Assembly (NCBI GenBank): GCA_018208355.1
Contig: CP062796.1
Span: 1,024,494 to 1,088,493 of the forward strand
From: Candidatus Fermentithermobacillus carboniphilus
Lineage (GTDB): Bacteria > Bacillota > Sulfobacillia > Fermentithermobacillales > Fermentithermobacillaceae
Reading direction: 5' to 3'
DNA: 64,000 bases
Shown: piece after piece, positions 44,255 to 53,700 of the stretch
Layout of the letters: every line of letters starts with the position of its first letter
Position numbering within the stretch: position 1 is the first letter of the stretch
Position numbers and translations under genes: made by a program
Notes under the pieces: model-generated
Told to the model about the DNA's origin: nothing
What the model saw: only the letters and a program-made list of their open reading frames with translations
Database searches by the model: none

Positions 44255-44271
44255 TGTAACGGCAATGTAAA
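44255..44271 (-). promoter_or_regulatory. Pho box upstream of pstB
   Basis: On the minus strand TTTACA (44271-44266), five bases, GTTACA (44260-44255), about 70 bases before the pstB start. Same 11-bp repeat geometry as at pstS. Confidence 0.7.
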
Positions 44272-44275
44272 TCTA

Positions 44276-45241
44276 TCACCTTGCTCCGCGAAATCTGTTA
44301 GCCAGACGACCCATCCGGATTGCCCATAAAGGAAACACTCCTGCCCGTCCGTTTAAAAGGTCTATGACCAAAACCTCATTCTTCAGGGGACTGCCCTTTC
44401 CGGTTATTATCTTCAATACCTCTGAGACCTGCCAGGGTGCGATGGCTGCAGGAGTAACCGCAGGAGAGCCTACCAGCGGGCCTGCGTATGAATAAGGGTT
44501 GGCTCTTATCCCAACTCTTCCTGATGGCACTGACCAGAAAGCCCTCGCATGGCCGGTACTCGTATCGGTCTCAGCGCCTTCGTAAAAGGCTCGAACCCCT
44601 AAATCTCCCGGCCAGACACTCATCACTCGCCCTATGAACCCCCCTAACGTCCCATGAACCATGGGGATTCCCAGGTTCCCGCACACTTTCTGCAGCATAA
44701 GACGAGCCTGTCCGCTATCGACGCAATCGACCAGCACGTCGGCCCCTTTGATTAAATCAGGTAGAGTCTCCTCGGTCGCAAACGCTACAATGCCCTCAAC
44801 ATCCACGGATTCATTAATCTCCCGTATCCGTCTCACCGCAACTTCTGCTTTCGGCTTTCCCAGATCTGACTGCGTACAGTAGATCTGCCTGTTGAGATTG
44901 GTTTCTTCAAAATTGTCACCATCTATGACAATCAGGCGGCCGACTCCTAACCGGGCCAGAAGCTCGCACACGTAACCGCCCAACCCGCCGGCTCCCACAA
45001 CCGCCACACAGGACTGGAGCATTTTCTTCTGCCCTTCAAAGCCCAAGTCCGGTATGTTCTGAGCATAACGTGCCGGCGCCAAGCCGGATTCTAGAGCCGT
45101 CAACTCGACCGTACGGACGGGCATTCCAAACGAGATTGATGCCTCATTTATAGCGTCACTGGCAATGAGCCAGTATTCTTTCCCATCTGTCAAACGCCTG
45201 CTCCGTGCCCTTTCCCGGAGGAAATCATTCAACGATAACAA
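44276..45241 (-). CDS. ThiF/MoeB/HesA-family adenylyltransferase
   Basis: A protein of 321 residues. After about 75 N-terminal residues comes the E1-like core: VAVVGAGGLGGYVCELLARL, IDGDNFEETNLNRQIY, KPKAEVAVRRI and VLVDCVDSGQARLML, the nucleotide loop, Arg-Gln pair and catalytic aspartate of sulfur-carrier activating enzymes. The two CxxC zinc-binding pairs of MoeB/ThiF are not evident. It would adenylate the C-terminus of a ThiS/MoaD-like protein; no such carrier is encoded nearby. Its stop lies next to the pstB Pho box, so read-through into pstB is possible. Confidence 0.8.
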   Translation of the reverse strand: MLSLNDFLRERARSRRLTDGKEYWLIASDAINEASISFGMPVRTVELTALESGLAPARYAQNIPDLGFEGQKKMLQSCVAVVGAGGLGGYVCELLARLGVGRLIVIDGDNFEETNLNRQIYCTQSDLGKPKAEVAVRRIREINESVDVEGIVAFATEETLPDLIKGADVLVDCVDSGQARLMLQKVCGNLGIPMVHGTLGGFIGRVMSVWPGDLGVRAFYEGAETDTSTGHARAFWSVPSGRVGIRANPYSYAGPLVGSPAVTPAAIAPWQVSEVLKIITGKGSPLKNEVLVIDLLNGRAGVFPLWAIRMGRLANRFRGAR

Positions 45242-45321
45242 ACCGACCCCTCCTCAGCCAGCCCAACGATTCTAACTGTGGCTAGTTTCTCCAGCCCTTT
45301 CACAATTCCCTTTACAAACAT

Positions 45322-45348
45322 CCCGGGCCACCGCTCAAGTGACCCGGG
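45322..45348 (-). terminator. GC-rich hairpin
   Basis: CCCGGGTCAC, 7-base loop, GTGGCCCGGG on the minus strand (one mismatch), after the AbgB relic and before thiF-like; followed by ATGTTTGT. Confidence 0.55.
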
Positions 45349-45365
45349 GAACTGTCAATACTGGA

Positions 45366-45714
45366 CTACTTTCCGGCTAGCTGATGGAAGGCCGGTTTCT
45401 GTTCAGGCGGCATCGCACACTTGTATGGTTTTCCGCCTGTGGACCTCTGAAACTCCTCTTTAGCTTTGGCGATTATCTCTGGCCTGGTCACGAGCTCTAA
45501 GCCCGCTTCTGCGAGAATTTTGGCAGCCGCTATCATTCCCGCATGCCCTATCCCCGTTCCAGCCTGCGCTGTGAATTGCCAGGAATGCCCCGGGGTGCCC
45601 AACGCAACACAGGCTGTCCTGAACTGTGCGGGGGGGATAGCACCAGCTCACATCAGCAACATCCGTGGAACCTGCTGGTTCCCTTACTTGACCGAGGGAA
45701 TCAAGTGGATCCAA
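45366..45714 (-). pseudogene. AbgB-like M20 amidohydrolase, C-terminal relic
   Basis: Two minus-strand frames join at about 45646: REPAGSTDVADVSW in one, then PPAQFRTACVALGTPGHSWQ and FTAQAGTGIGHAGMIAAAKI in the other, ending LAEAGLELVTRPEIIAKAKE and a stop at 45366. This is the C-terminal end of p-aminobenzoyl-glutamate hydrolase subunit B. The N-terminal four fifths are missing, and the relic overlaps the stop of the membrane operon. An intact relative lies at 57853. Confidence 0.8.
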
Positions 45715-46325
45715 TCACCCAACAGAAACCTGAGCCTTGGAATGAACAGTCCCAATCTAGCCATTATCGTGGTTCCGAAGACCGCGCCGAAGGAAATCAT
45801 CAACACGAACCGTCCGACTGTGCTGCTCCATCGTATAAGCCTCTCGAACCACCAGTTCTTGCCCTGCTGCGTTTTAGAAGTAGAACCTATGATGAAGAAA
45901 AACACTGTAATGGCCGTAACATTGCAGATTAGTGCAACAACCGAGTCAAGGCTTGTCAGAGGAGTAATCGCCCCTCTGATCTGCGAGATAATGCCCGCAT
46001 CTATCACCCCCGTGATGGTCACTGCACCAGCAACTCCCATCAGGTAGGCCAGCGAATACCTGCTCAGCCAGCTATTCTTTGGGGAGAACCGCATGAATAG
46101 AAGCACTCCTAATACCATCGGGATAAGAACCAGTACATTACCCTTGCCCAGTTCTTTGAATCCAAGGTCACGAACGTTGGTCCATCCCATGACGGCAAGA
46201 TGGGCCAGGGAAAGCCCAAGGTACAGGTGTTCACAAACCCTGAAGATGGGGTTTTCCTTATATAGGTAACTGTAGATACCGATGGACATTAGCGCTGCCA
46301 GCCAAACCTTAGGATCTGTCGACAT
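45684..46325 (-). CDS. Membrane protein of a four-gene conserved-looking operon, gene 4
   Basis: A protein of 213 residues with five or six membrane segments (IFRVCEHLYLGLSLAHLAV, VLVLIPMVLGVLLFMRF, SLAYLMGVAGAVTITGVIDA, SVVALICNVTAITVFFFIIG, GRFVLMISFGAVFGTTIMAR). GCAGGAGGTGA lies directly before the ATG and inside the end of gene 3, so the two are coupled. I recognise no characterised family. The motif GVAGAVTITGVIDAGIISQI looks like a functional membrane loop. Tight spacing with genes 1-3 indicates one complex. Confidence 0.6.
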   Translation of the reverse strand: MSTDPKVWLAALMSIGIYSYLYKENPIFRVCEHLYLGLSLAHLAVMGWTNVRDLGFKELGKGNVLVLIPMVLGVLLFMRFSPKNSWLSRYSLAYLMGVAGAVTITGVIDAGIISQIRGAITPLTSLDSVVALICNVTAITVFFFIIGSTSKTQQGKNWWFERLIRWSSTVGRFVLMISFGAVFGTTIMARLGLFIPRLRFLLGDWIHLIPSVK

Positions 46326-46327
46326 TG

Positions 46328-47155
46328 TCAGTCACCTCCTGCCGGCCTTTTCTCCAGGTTGCGTCGTTTGCTAGTCCAAAAAACGATGTTGCCTGCTATC
46401 ATAAGAAACAACAAATAGGCATGGCCGAGTGACTGAGCATCCATCGATTGGACCGCCAGGCCGGGTTTGCCTATTTTCGACTCGTAGTAGGCTGCCCCTT
46501 TAACTCCGGAGATAAGCCCTACGAGCTGGCCGTTCTGAAAGTAAACGATGGCTTCCGGGGCCGAAAGAGCGATGACACCGCCTAAACATGGAACTTTGTG
46601 CTTCGCCCAAACGTGCCTCGCCAACCATAGATGGTCGTCACCGGCTGTATAACAAGAGACCAGGGCTATATCCTCGATTTTCGTGATATCCTGCCACATG
46701 GGAAGTTCGGAGAGAGAGCGTCCGTATTGGTCGCGGTCATACGCTTGCCGTATGTTGTCGGCCAGTGCAACCAAGGCAGTCTCCCCTCCTGCCCGGTACG
46801 GCAGGACAAGGATGTCTACACCGTACTTGTACCCAAACTCTTTCTCTGCGACTTCCTTCAGTTTTTCGGCGTACATGACCCCGTCTGGTATAAACGTGGT
46901 TACAATCACACGATGACCTTTAGCCATATGATGCCTGCCTATAGCCAGGGCCATTGGCCAGAGCTCGCCCTCAGAGCTCGGCGCTATGGATAGGTCCATA
47001 ATCGTTATGCTTCGTGAGGGGAGCTTATCTATAAACTGGTAGGCAGCCTCGGTTTCTGGACTAGGCCCAAGGGGTAACCCGAGCGGCTTTATGAGCGGAA
47101 GGAGCACTATCACGACCAGAACCAACCATATCACACGGGTTTGCTTGAGCTGCAC
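46328..47155 (-). CDS. Bitopic protein with extracytoplasmic domain, gene 3 of the operon
   Basis: A protein of 275 residues: an N-terminal helix (VIWLVLVVIVLLPLIKPLGL), a soluble domain of about 190 residues (PSRSITIMDLSIAPSSEGEL, HRVIVTTFIPDGVMYAEKL, EKEFGYKYGVDILVLPYRAG, EDIALVSCYTAGDDHLWLAR) and a C-terminal helix (YLLFLMIAGNIVFW). The soluble part alternates strands and helices like a Rossmann or receptor-type fold facing outward, but no known motif is evident. It abuts gene 2 with no gap. Confidence 0.6.
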   Translation of the reverse strand: MQLKQTRVIWLVLVVIVLLPLIKPLGLPLGPSPETEAAYQFIDKLPSRSITIMDLSIAPSSEGELWPMALAIGRHHMAKGHRVIVTTFIPDGVMYAEKLKEVAEKEFGYKYGVDILVLPYRAGGETALVALADNIRQAYDRDQYGRSLSELPMWQDITKIEDIALVSCYTAGDDHLWLARHVWAKHKVPCLGGVIALSAPEAIVYFQNGQLVGLISGVKGAAYYESKIGKPGLAVQSMDAQSLGHAYLLFLMIAGNIVFWTSKRRNLEKRPAGGD

Positions 47156-47779
47156 TTAATCATTCCCTCCCGCCATATAAGTTCTTTCAAGACCCAGGAT
47201 GACCCTCATACTCATCATGACCATACCGAGTGAACCACCGATTGTTATTGCCCTTATAGCGGCGGCATTAGGATTCGCCACAATCCATCCCGCAAACTTC
47301 GGGATGAAAGGTGATATTGCAGAACCCAACCCCACCTGTCCCAACAAAACGACGACACCAGTAACCATCATCACACCGGCCTGCCAATTACGGATCCTGA
47401 ACGCTCTCCAGCAAGCGCTGGTCATATAGAAGAGAGTGAAAGAATACATTGTACTCGCGGCCGGCTGATAAACGTTCTGCCAAATGTACATGTACTGGGC
47501 TGAAGTAGGAGACTTAGTGACACCAAGAATGAAATAGGCTACGAAAGCGATGATGAAGATGGCGCTGTACGGCCAGTTTTTCCGCTTCTCTACAACCACG
47601 CGCCCGTGCAACCGGAACATATTGACGCCGCCTAAAGCCAAAGCGAAGGCTGCAACGATGATACGCCATCTCACTATCTGTGCAGCAAGGTCGATAATAG
47701 GCTTGGCCTTAAAGAAGTAACCACAAAGGACGATCATCCCACTGAGAAACGCCACCGCAATGGGTCCTTCTCGCTTCAT
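47156..47779 (-). CDS. Membrane protein, gene 2 of the operon
   Basis: ATG 47779 has GAGGTGA six bases upstream; the frame extends three codons further. The protein of 207 residues has about six membrane segments (IAVAFLSGMIVLCGYFF, IIVAAFALALGGVNMF, YSAIFIIAFVAYFILGV, MVTGVVVLLGQVGLGSAISP, IRAITIGGSLGMVMMSMRVI). A central loop reads YIWQNVYQPAASTMYSFTLF, with conserved-looking polar residues. No characterised family is recognised. Confidence 0.6.
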   Translation of the reverse strand: MKREGPIAVAFLSGMIVLCGYFFKAKPIIDLAAQIVRWRIIVAAFALALGGVNMFRLHGRVVVEKRKNWPYSAIFIIAFVAYFILGVTKSPTSAQYMYIWQNVYQPAASTMYSFTLFYMTSACWRAFRIRNWQAGVMMVTGVVVLLGQVGLGSAISPFIPKFAGWIVANPNAAAIRAITIGGSLGMVMMSMRVILGLERTYMAGGND

Positions 47780-47789
47780 GAGATTCACC

Positions 47790-48095
47790 TCACTTCTGGA
47801 GCAAATTGGAGAGGGTGTCCTTACCGAAAGTGGCTAAAATGCATCCAACGATGATCAGCGCAACCGAAAGAGCCTTACCGAGTTCTTGTGCTGTCAGCGC
47901 TCCAACCTCGCTGGGTTCTTTTGAAAGGTAGGTCCCTGCAGCGAATATTTCCTCTCCGATCAGGGTGTAGTCACAGCTTGCCACAAAGAACGGTAGCTGG
48001 TGGTAATTAGCAGTTCCTCCGATCTGGGAGGCTCCCGCCAGATTGGCGGCTTCTGCGAAAAGCATTGACTCATAGTAGTAGTTGCCGAAGAGCAT
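47790..48095 (-). pseudogene. DUF6754-like membrane protein, N-terminally truncated, gene 1 of the operon
   Basis: The 101 residues read NYYYESMLFAEAANLAGASQ, IGGTANYHQLPFFVASCDYT, LIGEEIFAAGTYLSKEPSE and a final helix LSVALIIVGCILATFG. This resembles the C-terminal part of DUF6754 proteins as I recall them. The frame just upstream, shifted by one base, still reads PQLEKSILANE before a stop near 48110, so the gene once extended further and has lost its N-terminal part by deletion or frameshift. It may still be translated from ATG 48095. Confidence 0.5.
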
Positions 48096-48500
48096 GGCAC
48101 CTGCTACTCGTTCGCGAGAATAGACTTTTCAAGCTGCGGAGTTTGACAATCAAGTTTTTGCTACTTCGCTAACCCCTCTAGTCACAAACTTCTCTCTTTA
48201 GTCACCTCCTAAGAACAAGAGCCCCGATATATGCCAGGCCACGGCTCCCGCCGGGAAGCCGCTCCGGTCAAGCGCGACGGTGTCGGAACTAGAGAAGCAC
48301 CACATCTTGCTCTGGCTCCTCTATGCATAACTATACATACCCCCTCCGCAAAATCGTCCTGCCGGTACACAGCTGCGGGCTTATTAATGCCGCAAGTTCA
48401 GCCACAATGAAACTCAAGACAAGCCTCTACCGGCGGCAACTCTGTGACTGCCCAACGCCTTGCTGTATTAGTAATCTGTGCGATGTATAAGTATGAGACC
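48096..48500 (-). other. Long leader or deletion scar of the membrane operon
   Basis: From the promoter at 48501-48529 a leader of about 390 bases leads to the truncated gene. It contains a strong AGGAGGTGA (48210-48202, minus) followed 16 bases on by GTG and a ten-codon frame (MTRGVSEVAKT), and a GC hairpin CGGCTTCCCG-CGGGAGCCG near 48241-48262. The ribosome site may have served the lost N-terminus. No known riboswitch recognised. Confidence 0.4.
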
Positions 48501-48529
48501 ATATTAACCCCGTGTAGAGATGATGTCAA
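48501..48529 (-). promoter_or_regulatory. Promoter upstream of the membrane operon
   Basis: Minus-strand TTGACA (48529-48524) and TAATAT (48506-48501) with 17 bases between them, divergent from the GNAT gene. Confidence 0.7.
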
Positions 48530-48742
48530 CTCGGGATAACGTGGATTGAGACTGGCCGGCTTCGAGAGATAGCCAACCTTGTAACCCCGCGACACGGCAT
48601 TGAATGTTTGCGCGCATGTGTGGGTGAACCAGACGGAAACTGTGTGGCCGACTGGCTCATCAAGACCCCGAGGGAATATGATAGTCTATTATCACCGAGT
48701 GACCTGTCATTACGGAATCACATTCTCGGAGGGGGCTGGGTC

Positions 48743-49309
48743 ATGTTTCTTGTGAGACGGGCGACAATCGGGGATCTCGATGGACTCGTTAGGGTTCACG
48801 TGGACACATGGAAAACAACGTATAAAGGGATCCTTCCAGACGAATTTCTGGATAGGCTGACCTATGCGGGTCGCCGGGATCAGTGGGTAAGAATACTCTC
48901 CGGTCCGGATATGAAGTATCTATTTGTAGCCGAGGACGAGTCGGGTTTCCCCGGGACCAACGTGGAATGCGCCTCAAAGGTTGTCGGGTTTGCCAGCGGG
49001 GGACCAAACCGCGATAAGGATGGCCAGTATAAAGGGGAAGTCTATGCAATTTACATATTAAAGGATTATCAGGGAAAAGGCCTGGGCAGGTCACTTTTTA
49101 CCCGCGTATCGGGGGCTCTCCTGGAAGACGGGTTCGACTCGATAAAGGTCTGGGTCCTGACAGACAACGCCGCTGCGAGACGTTTCTATGAAGCCCTTGG
49201 GGGAAAACTCGTTGAAAGTAGATATATCAAGATAGGCGGTGCTTCCTACGAGGAAGTGGCCTACGGGTGGCCCGATGCCCGGATCCTCGCAAGGTTTACG
49301 CCAGAGTAA
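48743..49309 (+). CDS. GNAT-family N-acetyltransferase
   Basis: ATG 48743 follows GGAGGG; upstream in-frame sequence does not look coding. The 188 residues start VRRATIGDLDGLVRVHVDTW and contain the acetyl-CoA loop YQGKGLGRSLF (Q/R-x-x-G-x-G) and the C-terminal VWVLTDNAAARRFYEALGGK motif. The substrate is unknown; it resembles small-molecule or ribosomal-protein type acetyltransferases. Monocistronic, ahead of the car promoter. Confidence 0.85.
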   Translation: MFLVRRATIGDLDGLVRVHVDTWKTTYKGILPDEFLDRLTYAGRRDQWVRILSGPDMKYLFVAEDESGFPGTNVECASKVVGFASGGPNRDKDGQYKGEVYAIYILKDYQGKGLGRSLFTRVSGALLEDGFDSIKVWVLTDNAAARRFYEALGGKLVESRYIKIGGASYEEVAYGWPDARILARFTPE

Positions 49310-49353
49310 CGTCATCCCCATCCGGTGGCGAATGTTGCCTGGCGAATTTTGCC

Positions 49354-49382
49354 TTGACATAGATAATTCGCGCAGCTATACT
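49354..49382 (+). promoter_or_regulatory. Promoter of carAB
   Basis: TTGACA (49354-49359) and TATACT (49377-49382), spacer 17; transcription start about 49389. Confidence 0.8.
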
Positions 49383-49388
49383 ACACCA

Positions 49389-49622
49389 AGGGTTTTACCC
49401 TGAAATCTGGGCGTCCTTTAAGTTTGACCCGGTGAGGTCAAGAAGGAGCGATACCATGCAAGCCACGCCAAGCCCAAAATGCACCTGGAACAGCGATGTT
49501 CCGAGGGTGCATTTTTCGTGGGCATCTTCTCGCGGTACAAACTCCTACGCGCTTAGGCCGCAATTTCCTCCTGCCTGTCCTATCCTCGGGTCGAACTGCG
49601 CCGATAACGAAGGGGAGTTGGC
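49389..49622 (+). ncRNA. PyrR attenuator leader of carAB
   Basis: TTGACC (49424-49429), loop CGGTGA, GGTCAA (49436-49441) forms the PyrR-binding hairpin: the loop fits CNGNGA and the closing pairs keep the conserved stem. A strong terminator follows at 49476-49516. UMP-bound PyrR should stabilise this hairpin and allow termination. Confidence 0.75.
49476..49516 (+). terminator. Terminator of the carAB attenuator
   Basis: AAAATGCACC-T-GGAACA, loop GCGA, TGTTCC-GAG-GGTGCATTTT and a further T: a long stem with U-tract. Confidence 0.85.
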
Positions 49623-50702
49623 ATGCGAGGAATCTTGTGCCTTGAAGACGGCTTTTTTGTTGAAGGTGAACTTATCAATGAGACTTTGCCGTTGACGGGA
49701 GAAGTAGTCTTCTTCACCGGGATGACCGGCTACGAGGATGCACTGACAGATCCTTCTTACCGCGGACAGATCCTGGTTTTCAGTTTTCCCATGCTCGGTA
49801 ACTACGGGATACCCCAATGTTCCGGACAGTCACCGAAAATCCAGGTTCGCGGGATAGTGACCCATGATCTCTGGAGCGGACCTGTGCGCGATTCTTGGAT
49901 GACGTTGAACGAGGTGGCAAAAAACAACGCCTGCCCCATCCTGACAGGCGTAGACACAAGAAGAGTGGTGCTGCACCTCCGCAACCACGGCGCAATGAAG
50001 GGGATCATCTCCTCCCTCGAAGACCGCGACCTCTCCCCTGGCGTTATACGCAAACTATCCGAAGAAGCGGCAAAGTTCCAAATGAAACGGATAGCGGAAG
50101 AAGTCTCTGCGAAGGAAGTCAGAATCCTGGGTAACAGAGATTCGTCTCGGGGAACATGCGTCCTTATGGATTTCGGAGTCAAAAGTGACATGCTGAGGAC
50201 CCTGCTCCACATGGGACTCATCATTTACGTGGTGCCGCCAGATTTTCCTGCGGAAGAAGTTCTCTCGATCCGTCCGGATTTTGTATTCCTGTCTAACGGG
50301 CCCGGAGACCCAGAGGACAACGAAGAATCAATCCAGTGTGTCAAGGCCCTCCTCGGGCGGGTACCGGTCTACGGCATCTGCCTGGGACACCAGATTCTAT
50401 CTCTTTCCGCCGGAGCAAGGATCACCAAACTGAAGTACGGACACCACGGAGCAAACCAGCCGGTCAAAGACTTTAGAACCGGAAGGGCGTTCATCACCTC
50501 GCAGAACCACAACTTTGCAGTAGACGATTCCAGTCTACCGCCACATGTCGCGGTGACACACCGGAACCTGAACGATGGGACGATAGAGGGCATAGAAATC
50601 AGGAGTGTACGGGCGGCATCGGTTCAATTCCACCCGGAGGGCGCACCCGGGCCCAGAGACGAACGGTTCTGGGCCATGCTTGAAGAGAGTCTCGGCGCGT
50701 GA
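49623..50702 (+). CDS. carA: Carbamoyl-phosphate synthase small subunit
   Basis: A protein of 359 residues; GGGGAG precedes the ATG. The N-terminal CPSase domain shows EVVFFTGMTGYEDALTDPSY and GIPQ. The glutamine amidotransferase domain has FLSNGPGDPED, the catalytic Cys in YGICLGHQILSLSAG, and the His/Glu pair in QFHPEGAPGP. It supplies ammonia to CarB for arginine and pyrimidine synthesis. Under PyrR-type control, hence mainly pyrimidine-directed here. Confidence 0.95.
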   Translation: MRGILCLEDGFFVEGELINETLPLTGEVVFFTGMTGYEDALTDPSYRGQILVFSFPMLGNYGIPQCSGQSPKIQVRGIVTHDLWSGPVRDSWMTLNEVAKNNACPILTGVDTRRVVLHLRNHGAMKGIISSLEDRDLSPGVIRKLSEEAAKFQMKRIAEEVSAKEVRILGNRDSSRGTCVLMDFGVKSDMLRTLLHMGLIIYVVPPDFPAEEVLSIRPDFVFLSNGPGDPEDNEESIQCVKALLGRVPVYGICLGHQILSLSAGARITKLKYGHHGANQPVKDFRTGRAFITSQNHNFAVDDSSLPPHVAVTHRNLNDGTIEGIEIRSVRAASVQFHPEGAPGPRDERFWAMLEESLGA

Positions 50703-50757
50703 GATATTGCCAGCGTCCGCGATGACAGCAACCTGCATCCAGAAAGGACGATGGGTA

Positions 50758-53700
50758 ATGCCAAAGGACAATGATATACGAAAAGTGCTGGTAATAGGGT
50801 CTGGTCCCATAGTCATAGGACAAGCAGCCGAGTTTGACTACTCGGGCACGCAGGCATGCCGGGCTCTCAGAGAAGAAGGAGTATCGGTGGTGCTCTTGAA
50901 CCCGAACCCTGCGACTATCATGACGGATGTAAATGTAGCCGACCGAGTATACTTAGAACCTCTCACCGTGCAATCGGTCCGGGAGATCTTCGAACTGGAG
51001 CGCCCTGAAGGACTCATAGCCACCATGGGCGGACAGGCTGGCTTAAACCTCGCTGAGGAACTGTATGAGTCCGGAATTCTAGAGCGTTACAACGTGAGAC
51101 TTCTCGGAACAGGAATAGAAGCCATCAGAAAGGGCGAAGACCGGGAACTCTTCAAGAAAACCATGGTCGCTTTGGGCCAGCCGGTTCCGAAGAGCATGAC
51201 TGTTAGAAGTCTTAATTCTCTCAAAGACGTTGCGGAATTCATCGGCTTTCCTTGTGTAATCAGACCTGCTTTCACGCTCGGCGGGACAGGAGGAGGTTAC
51301 GCACGTACAATTGAGGAACTGGCCGAGTGCCTGAAAAAAGGTCTTTCCGCAAGCCCGATCCACGAAGTGCTGGTGGAAACATCGCTGTACGGGCAGAAGG
51401 AAATCGAGTTCGAAATTGTCCGGGACGCAGCTGGCAATGCTGTCGCGGTCTCAAGCATGGAAAACATAGATCCCATAGGAATTCACACCGGCGACAGCAT
51501 CGTCGTAGCACCGGCTCTGACCCTCCGGGACAGCGAATATCAGATGCTTAGGAAGGCCGCCCTTGACATCGCCGACGGCCTGGACATCCGGGGAGCGTGC
51601 AACGTTCAGTTTGCCCTCAGACCTGACGGCAGCGAATACGCAGTCATAGAAGTCAACCCTAGAGTCAGTCGTTCAAGCGCTCTCGCCTCTAAAGCAACCG
51701 GGTACCCAATCGCCCGGGTCGCAGCTAAGATCGCCATTGGATTCACCCTGGATGAGATACTCAATGAAGTGACGGGAAAAACCACAGCATGCCACGAACC
51801 TGTCGTGGATTACGTTGCGGTTAAAATACCTAGGTGGCCTTGGGACAAGTTTTCGGGCGGACAGAGAAACCTCGGCCTCCAGATGAAATCCACGGGAGAA
51901 GTCATGGCTATCGGACGAACGTTTGAGGAGGCCCTTGGCAAGGCCATTTCGTCTCTTGACGACCGCAAAACATTTGCGGAAGCGGACAACCCGGAACCAC
52001 CCATTGAAATTATCATGGAAAAACTAAAGAACCCGGACCATACGCGGCTCGCCTGGATCTTCACTGCCCTCCGTACCGGGTTGAATCCCGATGAGATCGC
52101 TTCCGCTACCGGTATCGACCGGTTTTTCATAGAACGAATGTTTAATATTGTAACCATGGAAAAAGAACTTTCCCGGTGGAAGGATGCCAAAGCCATGGCC
52201 CTAAGGTACCCCGGGCTCCTCAGGCAAAGCAAGACTATGGGACTGTCAGACAAAAAGATCGGCCAGATACTGGGGGCATCGGAAGACGATATCCGTAAAG
52301 CCAGGGAGGCTCTGGGCGTAAAACCGACCTTCAAAATGGTTGATACTTGCGCCGGAGAGTTCGAAGCCAGAACTCCATACTACTACTCGACGTACGAGGA
52401 ATCCGGAGATGTCTTCCCCGGCAGAGGCAGGAGGACAAAAAGACCGCCGGTGGTCGTATTGGGTGGCGGCCCCATCCGGATCGGTCAGGGCATAGAGTTC
52501 GACTACTGCGCCGTACACGCCGCATGGGCTCTCGAAAAAGAAGGATTTACGTCGGTAATCATCAACAACAACCCTGAAACCGTCTCGACGGACTTTAACA
52601 CTGCTTCCAGGCTGTATTTCGAACCCCTTACCTTCGAACACGTGAAGAACGTCATAGACCTTGAGCAACCCATCGGTGTGCTGGTGAGTTTCGGAGGCCA
52701 GACGGCAATAAACCTCGTGGAACCGCTTTGCAGGGCTGGCGTAAAAATCCTCGGTACGAGCGCCGAAGCCATTGACATCACCGAAGACCGCGGTAAGTTC
52801 AAACGACTCCTGCACGACCTCGGGATACCCGTTATCCAGGGAACCACGGTATATAGCAGGGACGAAGCTGCGGTGGCTACTGGCATAATAGGATTTCCCG
52901 TGATCGTAAGGCCCTCGTACGTCCTGGGCGGTCGCGCCATGGCGGTGGCATATAGCCGCGAGGAACTAGAAGAATACCTGGAAGAGGCAGTGCAGGCTAG
53001 CGACGGGCACCCTATCTTAATCGAAAAGTACATCCCGGCAACCGAGGTCGAGGTGGATGTGGTCTCAGACGGGACCTTCATCCACATCCCCGCCATCCTC
53101 GAGCACGTCGAGCGTTCTGGAGTCCACTCGGGGGATTCGATTGCAAGGGTGCCGGCGAAGGGGCTTTCCGCGGTTGCCAGAGATAAGATAGTCGAGTACA
53201 CGCAATCGTTGTGCAGGGCTCTCTCAATCAGGGGGATCGCGAACATTCAGTACATCGTGGATAAAGATACGGTCTTTTGCCTTGAAGTTAACCCTCGCGC
53301 CTCTCGGACGGTGCCATTCGTGACAAAGGTAACCGGCTTTCCTCTTATCCCGGTCGCTACCGGACTTTCACTCGGAAGGACACTAAAATCATATGGCGTC
53401 ACGTCGCCATTGGGCCCCGACCCCATCGTGTGCGCCGTGAAGATGCCCGTTTTCTCCTGGTCGAAGATGCTCGTTGACCCGACCGTCGGTCCCGAGATGA
53501 AATCGACGGGAGAGGTGATGGGGATGGGAAGGGACATGACCGAAGCCATGTTAAAAGGGTTTACTGCTCAGGGTTTCGTGCGCAACGGTCCCGGCAAAGT
53601 CCTCATGACCATCGCAGACCGGGATAAGCCTTCGGCGGTTGAGGCGGCGAGGATCCTGAATGGGGCCGGCTGGAAGATTTACGCCACAAGAGGCACAGCC

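Noticed and set aside
45460..45714. Independent small protein rich in Cys and Pro
   Set aside because: It is the other frame of the AbgB relic; REPAGSTDVADVSW matches the family just before the frameshift.
48235..48290. Molybdenum-cofactor or cobalamin riboswitch
   Set aside because: A CGGCTCCCG/CGGGAAGCCG hairpin looked suggestive, but conserved core bases were not found and neighbouring genes do not fit.
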